Shown: positions 59,039 to 64,000 of the stretch, one piece after another
Layout: the number at the start of each line of letters is the position of its first letter
Numbering within the stretch: the first letter of the stretch is position 1
Notes under the pieces: model-generated
What the model saw: the letters and a program-made list of their open reading frames with translations, nothing else
What the model was told of the DNA's origin: nothing
The model's database searches: none
Program-made: the position numbers and the translations under genes
Assembly (NCBI GenBank): GCA_963714145.1
Contig: OY970235.1
Span: forward strand, 1,054,001-1,118,000
DNA: 64,000 nt
Origin: JBBWZH01 sp035544115
Lineage (GTDB): Bacteria; Actinomycetota; Actinomycetes; Mycobacteriales; CADCTP01
Reading direction: 5' to 3'

Positions 59039-59923
59039 ATGAGAGCGGTGCTGCAGTTCCTGGTGGACTCGCTGACCGCGGGCAGCTTCTACGCGCTGTT
59101 CGCGCTCGGCATCGCGCTGATCTTCGGCATCATGCAGTTGGTCAACTTCGCGCACGGCGAGCTGATCATGGCCGGGGCGTACGCGGTCTACCTGACGCAG
59201 GACTGGCCGTGGCCGCTGATGCTGCTGGTCTCGGTAGGCACGGTCGTGCTGCTGGCGCTGCTGATGGAGCGGGTGGCGTTCCGCCCGGTGCGCGGGGCCA
59301 GCCCGGCGACGCTGCTGATCACCTCGTTCGCGGTCAGCTTCCTGCTGCAGAACCTGGCTCAGATGATCTTCACGACGCTGCCCAAGTCGGCCGACATCCT
59401 GCCCGCGTTCCGGCGCTCGGTCAGCGTCGGCGGGCTGACCATCGGCTGGATCAGCATCGTCACGGTGATCTGCACCGCGGTGCTGCTCGGCGGGCTGGCG
59501 GTGTTCGTCCGGCGGACCCGGATCGGGGTGCAGATGCGCGCCGCCGCCGAGGACTTCGGGATGGCCCGGCTCTGCGGGGTGCGGGCGAACCGGGTGATCG
59601 CGACCGCGTTCGGCATCGGCGGGCTGCTGGCCGGTGCCGGGGCGGTGCTGCTGGTCGGCCAGACCGGCGGCGTCTCGATCACGATGGGGCTGGCGCCGGT
59701 GCTGTTCGGCTTCACCGCGGCGGCGGTCGGCGGGCTGGGCAGCCTGCCCGGCGCGATCGTCGGCGGCTACCTGCTCGGCATCGGCACGACGCTGCTGCAG
59801 CAACTGCTCCCGTACGGCCTGGCCGGCTACCGCGACGCGTTCCTGTTCCTCGGCGTCTTCGGCCTGATGGCGCTGCGCCCCGGCGGCCTGTTCCGGGTCG
59901 CGACCGCGGCGGAGCGGGTGTGA
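59039..59923 (+). CDS. livH: Branched-chain amino acid-type ABC permease LivH
   Basis: A 294-residue membrane protein from ATG 59039 with about eight hydrophobic segments. The LivH signature ALGIALIFGIMQLVNFAHGE lies near the N terminus, AAEDFGMARLCGVRANRVIA is the ATPase contact loop, and AAVGGLGSLPGAIVGGYLLG lies near the C terminus. It forms the translocation pore with LivM. The stop overlaps the LivM start. Confidence 0.95.
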   Translation: MRAVLQFLVDSLTAGSFYALFALGIALIFGIMQLVNFAHGELIMAGAYAVYLTQDWPWPLMLLVSVGTVVLLALLMERVAFRPVRGASPATLLITSFAVSFLLQNLAQMIFTTLPKSADILPAFRRSVSVGGLTIGWISIVTVICTAVLLGGLAVFVRRTRIGVQMRAAAEDFGMARLCGVRANRVIATAFGIGGLLAGAGAVLLVGQTGGVSITMGLAPVLFGFTAAAVGGLGSLPGAIVGGYLLGIGTTLLQQLLPYGLAGYRDAFLFLGVFGLMALRPGGLFRVATAAERV

Positions 59924-60993
59924 CCGGCGAGCCCCGCCGGCTGGCGGCCCGGTTGCCGGGGCCGGCCCGTCCGCTGGCGTTGGCGGTCGGGCTGTGCGCG
60001 ATCGTGGCGGTCGCGACGCTGGTCGGTGATTCGGGCGCGCCGCGGCTGGTCCGGGCGACCGGGACCGGGCTGATCATGCTGGTGCTGGTCGTCGGGCTGA
60101 GCATGTTCATCGGCAACTCGGGCATCTTCTCGTTCGGCCACCTGGCGTTCATGGGCGTCGGCGCCTACACCACCGCGATCGTGACGATGTCCGACGTGCA
60201 GCGGAGGTTCCAGCTGCCCGGGCTGCCGGGCTGGCTGGCTGGGTTGCACCTGTCCGGTCCGGCGGCGGCGCTGCTGTCCGGGCTGGTCGCGATGGTGTTC
60301 GCGGTGCTGGTGAGCGTGCCGGTGATGCGGCTGTCCGGGCTGACCGCGAGCCTGGCCACGGTGGCCGTGCTGATCGCGGTGCACTCGGTCTTCCAGACCT
60401 GGGACACGGTGACCCGCGGCAGCGCCGGGCTGATCCTGGACGCCGACCCGCCGCGCATCTCGGTGCTGCTCGGCTGGGCCTGCCTGGCGGTGCTGGCCGC
60501 GGTGGTGTTCCGGCAGTCGCGGGTCGGGCTGCGGCTGGCCGCGACCCGGGAGGACGAGATCGCCGCGCGGGCGCTGGGCATCCGGGTCTGGTGGGAGCGC
60601 GGGCTGGCGTTCGCCGGCAGCGCGTTCATCGTCGGCGTGGCCGGCTCGCTGTTCGCGCAGTACTTCGGCTCGCTGAACCCGGACTCGTTCTACCTGAACA
60701 TCACCTTCACCGCGCTGGCCATGCTGGTCGTCGGCGGTCTGACCAGCGTCTCCGGCGCGGTCCTCGGCACGCTCGCGGTCACCGTCGCGCTGGAGGGGCT
60801 GCGCGCGGTCGAGCGCGGCGTCCACCTCGGCAGCTGGGAGGTGCCGTCCCGCCCGGGCCTGACCGAGGTGGGCCTGGCCGTCCTGCTGCTGATCGTCCTG
60901 CTGGCCCGCCCGTCCGGGCTGACCGGCGGCCGGGAGCTCCGGATCCCGTTCCGCCGTCACCGTGACCCGGCGGCGACGAATCGAGGAGAGTGA
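59920..60993 (+). CDS. livM: Branched-chain amino acid-type ABC permease LivM
   Basis: A 357-residue membrane protein from GTG 59920. The LivM pattern is IFSFGHLAFMGVGAYTTAI, SLATVAVLIAVHSVFQTWDT and TREDEIAARALGIRVWW, followed by LVVGGLTSVSGAVLG. It lacks the N-terminal extension of some LivM proteins. It overlaps the glutamine-synthetase-like gene by TGATG. Confidence 0.94.
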   Translation: MTGEPRRLAARLPGPARPLALAVGLCAIVAVATLVGDSGAPRLVRATGTGLIMLVLVVGLSMFIGNSGIFSFGHLAFMGVGAYTTAIVTMSDVQRRFQLPGLPGWLAGLHLSGPAAALLSGLVAMVFAVLVSVPVMRLSGLTASLATVAVLIAVHSVFQTWDTVTRGSAGLILDADPPRISVLLGWACLAVLAAVVFRQSRVGLRLAATREDEIAARALGIRVWWERGLAFAGSAFIVGVAGSLFAQYFGSLNPDSFYLNITFTALAMLVVGGLTSVSGAVLGTLAVTVALEGLRAVERGVHLGSWEVPSRPGLTEVGLAVLLLIVLLARPSGLTGGRELRIPFRRHRDPAATNRGE

Positions 60994-62354
60994 TGGACAC
61001 CGTTCGGGAAGTGCGCGGGGAGCATGCCGCACTGGCGGCCGAACTGGCCGACGCCGGGGTGCAGTTCGCGCTCGGCGGCTGGGTGGACATCACCGGCCGG
61101 GCCAAGAGCAAGCTGGTGCCGATCGGGAACCTGGCGGCGATGCTGGCCGGGTCGGAGCGGTACACCCCGCGCGGGATCGGCGACCTGGGCCGGATGAACC
61201 CGTCCGAGGACGAATGCGTCGGCGTGCCCGACCCGGGCACGCTGCGGGTGCTGCCCTGGGAGCCGCGGATCGCGTTCTACAACGCCGACCTCAGCTATGG
61301 CGGGCGGGAGCCGTTCGCCTGCTGCCCGCGCTCGGCGCTGCGCGCCGTCCTGGACCGTGCCGCCGGCCTCGGCTACCGGTTCAACCTCGGCGTGGAGACC
61401 GAGTTCTACGTCTACCGCGCGGACGCGCTGCCCGAGCTGGTCCCGCTGGCGGCGTCGTCGCGGCTGCGCCCGACCCCGGCGTACGACGTGCAGGCCACCC
61501 TGGACTCGCTCGACTTCCTGGGCGAGCTGGTCGGGCACCTGCAGGCGTCCGGGTTCGGCGTGTTCAGCCTCGACCACGAGGGCGGCGAGGGCCAGTACGA
61601 GCTGGACTTCGCCCACGCCGACGCGCTGACCACCTGCGACCGGCTCACCTACCTGCGGCTGCTGCTGCGGCACGTCGCCGCGAAGGCCGGCGGGATCGTC
61701 ACGTTCATGCCGAAGCCGAGCGCGTCCGCCTGGGGTTCCGGGGCGCACATGAACATGAGCCTGGAGTCCACTTCGGACGATCGGAACCTGTTCGTCGCGG
61801 CCGGCTCGGACGGGCAGCGGGAATGGCAGCCGGCCGCGCGGCAGTTCCTGGCCGGGCTGCTGCGGCACGCGCCGGCGCTGGCCGCGCTGACCTGCCCGAC
61901 GGTGAACTCGTACAAGCGGCTGGTGCCGACGCTGGTCGACGGCGGCCCGTCCTGGGCGCCGGTCTGGGCGGCGTACGGGGTGAACAACCGCTCCTGCATG
62001 CTGCGGCTGCCGGAGAACCGGCCGGCGATCGAGAACCGCAGCGTGGACATGACCGCCAACATGTACCTGGCGTCGGCGTTCGCGCTGGCCGCCGGGCTGG
62101 AGGGGATCGAGCAGGAGCTCGACCCCGGGCCGCCGGTCACCGCGGACACCAGCCTCTGGCCGCGGCACGGCGACCGGCACCTGCCCCGGACGCTGGCCGA
62201 GGCGATCGAGGCGTTCGCCGCCGACCCGCTGGTCGCGGCGACCTTCCCGGCCGACCTGGTCTCGTCCTATGTGGACATGAAGCGGCGGGAGTGGGACGAC
62301 TACCACGCCGTCGTCACCGGCTGGGAGCTGGACCGGTACCTGCTGAACATCTAG
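60993..62354 (+). CDS. Second type III glutamine synthetase-like ligase
   Basis: A 453-residue ligase paralogous to the one at 46201. Conserved residues are in GVETEFYVYR, HEGGEGQYELDF, GSGAHMNMSL, NSYKRLVP and PAIENRSVDM. It should join glutamate (or a related acid) to an amine with ATP. Being inside an amino-acid-type ABC operon, it likely modifies the imported compound. ATG 60993 overlaps the LivM stop; GAGGAG at 60983-60988 is the ribosome site, which is close but supports this start over GTG 60990. Confidence 0.9.
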   Translation: MDTVREVRGEHAALAAELADAGVQFALGGWVDITGRAKSKLVPIGNLAAMLAGSERYTPRGIGDLGRMNPSEDECVGVPDPGTLRVLPWEPRIAFYNADLSYGGREPFACCPRSALRAVLDRAAGLGYRFNLGVETEFYVYRADALPELVPLAASSRLRPTPAYDVQATLDSLDFLGELVGHLQASGFGVFSLDHEGGEGQYELDFAHADALTTCDRLTYLRLLLRHVAAKAGGIVTFMPKPSASAWGSGAHMNMSLESTSDDRNLFVAAGSDGQREWQPAARQFLAGLLRHAPALAALTCPTVNSYKRLVPTLVDGGPSWAPVWAAYGVNNRSCMLRLPENRPAIENRSVDMTANMYLASAFALAAGLEGIEQELDPGPPVTADTSLWPRHGDRHLPRTLAEAIEAFAADPLVAATFPADLVSSYVDMKRREWDDYHAVVTGWELDRYLLNI

Positions 62355-62369
62355 CTGGAGGAGACCACG

Positions 62370-63287
62370 GTGCGGGTGCTCTACGTCAGTCCGATGAAGT
62401 ACGGCTCGAACGCCGGCGTGGACGCGCTCGGCCAGGGCCTGCGCAGCCGGCTGGCCGACGCCGGGCTGGATCTGCGGGTGATCACCGCCGACTTCCGCGC
62501 CCCCGGCTGGCCGGGCAACTCGGACGAGGCCGTGGCCGCCGGGGTCGCCGCCGGCGTGGACGCGGTGGTGGTCTGGGTGATCGACCCGGACCACCCGGCC
62601 GCCGGCGCCGCCGCGGCCCGTCGAGCGGGCATTCCACTGATCAGCCTGGAGAAGCCGCGGTTCGAGGTGGACGCGGCGATCGTCTACCCGAACTTCAACC
62701 ACGGCGTCTACATGGCCGAACACCTGGCCACGCTGCTCGAACCCGGCGCGGACGTGGCCCTGATCGGCGGGCCGGACGTGGTCGACGACATCGAACTGAT
62801 CGCCGGCATCACGCTCGGGCTGCGGCAGTCCGGGCTGCGCCTGGTGAACGACCCGGAGGACCCGCGCTACAAGAACAGCAGCGACGTCGCCGCAGGCGGC
62901 CGCGAGAAGGCCCGCAACATCCTGGCCGACTTCCCCCGGCTGGCCGGCCTGATCCCGTACAACGACGAGACGATGCTGGGCACCCTGGACGCGCTGCGCG
63001 AGGCCGGCCGGATGGGCGAGGTCAAGATGGTCTCCCGCAACGGCACCCCGGCCGCGGTCGCCGCGGTGCTGGCCGGCGACCACCACGGCACCTGGGACCT
63101 GGACATCCCCGGCATCGGCCAGGCCGTCGCCGACCTGGTGATCCGCCGCCTGGTCGGCGGCGAGGACCTGGACGGGCTGTGCCTGGCCAGCCCGATCGGC
63201 CGGATGATCACCCCGGAGCGGGCGCTGACCTGGGTGCCCTGGGAGGAACGGATCGAGTACCAGCCGCTGATCGAGGGCCTCGACTGA
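62370..63287 (+). CDS. Periplasmic-binding-fold protein without signal peptide
   Basis: A 305-residue protein from GTG 62370 (CTGGAGGAG upstream). The fold is that of LacI/RbsB-type ligand-binding proteins: VLYVSPMKYGSNAGVDALG, AAGVDAVVVWVIDPDHP, ALIGGPDVVDDIELIAG and LIPYNDETMLGTLDALREAG. It has no signal peptide, no lipobox and no DNA-binding domain, so it should work in the cytoplasm. It might sense the imported compound, or act as a ligand carrier for the ligase encoded just upstream, 15 bp away. Secretion from a missed upstream start is unlikely, because the ligase stop precedes it. Confidence 0.85.
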   Translation: MRVLYVSPMKYGSNAGVDALGQGLRSRLADAGLDLRVITADFRAPGWPGNSDEAVAAGVAAGVDAVVVWVIDPDHPAAGAAAARRAGIPLISLEKPRFEVDAAIVYPNFNHGVYMAEHLATLLEPGADVALIGGPDVVDDIELIAGITLGLRQSGLRLVNDPEDPRYKNSSDVAAGGREKARNILADFPRLAGLIPYNDETMLGTLDALREAGRMGEVKMVSRNGTPAAVAAVLAGDHHGTWDLDIPGIGQAVADLVIRRLVGGEDLDGLCLASPIGRMITPERALTWVPWEERIEYQPLIEGLD

Positions 63288-63302
63288 TCGGCCCGCCGGA
63301 GT

Positions 63303-63746
63303 TCAGATCTCCCACTCGTACGAGAGCTTGTGCACGTGTACGACCAGCCAGCTCTCCACGTTGGTGACGTTCGGCAGCGCGCCGATGAACTCGGTCTGGA
63401 AGCTGAGCAGGTGCGGCGGGTCGCGGAAGAACGCCTCGGCGATGATCTGGCCGCGGCCGATCACCAGGCTCAGGTAGCGCACCTCGGCCCGGTCCCGCAG
63501 CGTCTCGGCGACCTGGTGGATGCTCGGTGGCGACACGGTCAGCAGCAGGAACGCCGACACCGTCGCGTCCGTCGCCTTCGGATTGACGACGGCGACGACC
63601 TCGATGAGACCTTCGTCCAGCAGCCGGCTGACCCGGTTGCGGATGGTGGTCTCCGTGACGTCCAGCGCCCGCGCGATCTCGGTGTTCGGAACCCGGGCGT
63701 TGCGCTGCAGCAGGCGGATGATCCGCTTGTCCAGCTCGTCCAGCAC
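63303..63746 (-). CDS. Lrp/AsnC-family transcriptional regulator (module B)
   Basis: A 147-residue Lrp/AsnC regulator, GTG start at 63746. The helix-turn-helix NTEIARALDVTETTIRNRVS and the RAM domain with LVIGRGQIIAEAFF match the family. The C terminus HKLSYEWEI is the same as in the first Lrp at 47690. It is convergent with the operon that ends at 63287, 15 bp away, so its own promoter lies in the 24 bp to the globin gene or further right. It probably controls the operon at 56251. Confidence 0.92.
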   Translation of the reverse strand: MLDELDKRIIRLLQRNARVPNTEIARALDVTETTIRNRVSRLLDEGLIEVVAVVNPKATDATVSAFLLLTVSPPSIHQVAETLRDRAEVRYLSLVIGRGQIIAEAFFRDPPHLLSFQTEFIGALPNVTNVESWLVVHVHKLSYEWEI

Positions 63747-63770
63747 GCCGCAACTCTAGTGGGCGGTCGG

Positions 63771-64000
63771 TCAGCGCCGCCGGACGGACAGCTCCGCGGG
63801 CAGGGAGCCGCCGCCGGCGAGCATGGCGGCGGTGGTGAGGTCGTAGGCGCGGGCCCAGGCTTCGGCCACCTCGACGGTCCACCGGTCGCCGAGGGCGGCG
63901 GCCAGCGCGTCCAGCAGGGCGACCCCGGCGGTCCGGTAGTGCCGCGGCCGGACGCCGTAGCCCTCGTGTTCGGCGCCGAGGTGCTCGGCCCGGCTGAGGA
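63771..64000 (-). CDS. Globin domain protein, C-terminal part (partial)
   Basis: The window ends inside this gene; the last 76 codons are present, ending with TGA at 63771-63773. The sequence GAEHEGYGVRPRHYRTAGVA followed by LLDALAAALGDRW and AWARAYDLTTAAM matches the end of the flavohaemoglobin-type globin domain, with the proximal haem His in AEHEGYG. The protein stops after the globin fold (AELSVRRR), so no reductase domain is attached. Such single-domain globins bind oxygen or nitric oxide. Confidence 0.85.
   Translation of the reverse strand, partial: LSRAEHLGAEHEGYGVRPRHYRTAGVALLDALAAALGDRWTVEVAEAWARAYDLTTAAMLAGGGSLPAELSVRRR

Overview
The window is about 73% GC, nearly every codon ends in G or C, GTG starts are common, and many gene pairs overlap by ATGA, GTGA or TGATG junctions. 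Together with the gene content (eCIS locus, SARP-type regulator, mycothiol-era DinB/DUF664 protein, DUF1707, DUF4328 and DUF6760 families) this points to a filamentous actinomycete, most likely Micromonosporaceae (Actinoplanes-like). The family is an inference; the phylum is secure. No tRNA, rRNA or CRISPR array was seen.

Layout. 1-5929: the tail of an acidic protein with VQR motifs, then ordinary accessory genes (GNAT, aldo/keto reductase, dienelactone hydrolase, SDR, DinB, patatin, DUF1707). 5930-8868: a gene-poor block of about 180-bp satellite repeats split by an intact IS3-family element (6498-7780) with a 4-bp target duplication. 8869-23044: a contractile injection system operon (sheath, two tubes, assembly protein, DUF6760, a 1,213-residue VQR-repeat protein, LysM baseplate protein, VgrG-like spike, PAAR tip, gp25, gpJ, gpI and a zinc-ribbon/membrane/discoidin-like protein that resembles CisA of Streptomyces). 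23089-32401, all on the minus strand: a giant NTPase-SARP regulator, a penicillin acylase, an amidase_2 protein that has lost its zinc ligands, and an ImmA-like metallopeptidase downstream of an XRE regulator. 33079-33550 carries an inverted-repeat-covered promoter and a run of hairpins (candidate structured RNA). 33551-44888: a CPBP protease, a LysR regulator fused to a long proline-rich tail, an acyl-CoA ligase, kynureninase, a phosphopantetheinyl transferase, small membrane proteins, and a hydrolase-SDR pair.

44948-63746 is a nitrogen-compound uptake and catabolism region made of two similar modules. Module A: DUF1116 protein, type III glutamine-synthetase-like ligase, Lrp/AsnC regulator, M24 hydrolase, ribose-type ABC transporter, creatininase. 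Module B: branched-chain-amino-acid-type ABC transporter (SBP-livG-livF-livH-livM), a second type III ligase, a cytoplasmic periplasmic-binding-fold protein, and a second Lrp/AsnC regulator. The two Lrp proteins share the same C-terminal signature, so the modules probably share an evolutionary origin or respond to related amines. Between them sits a DUF559-type nuclease-like gene flanked on both sides by copies of a 30-bp palindromic element. The window ends inside a globin gene.
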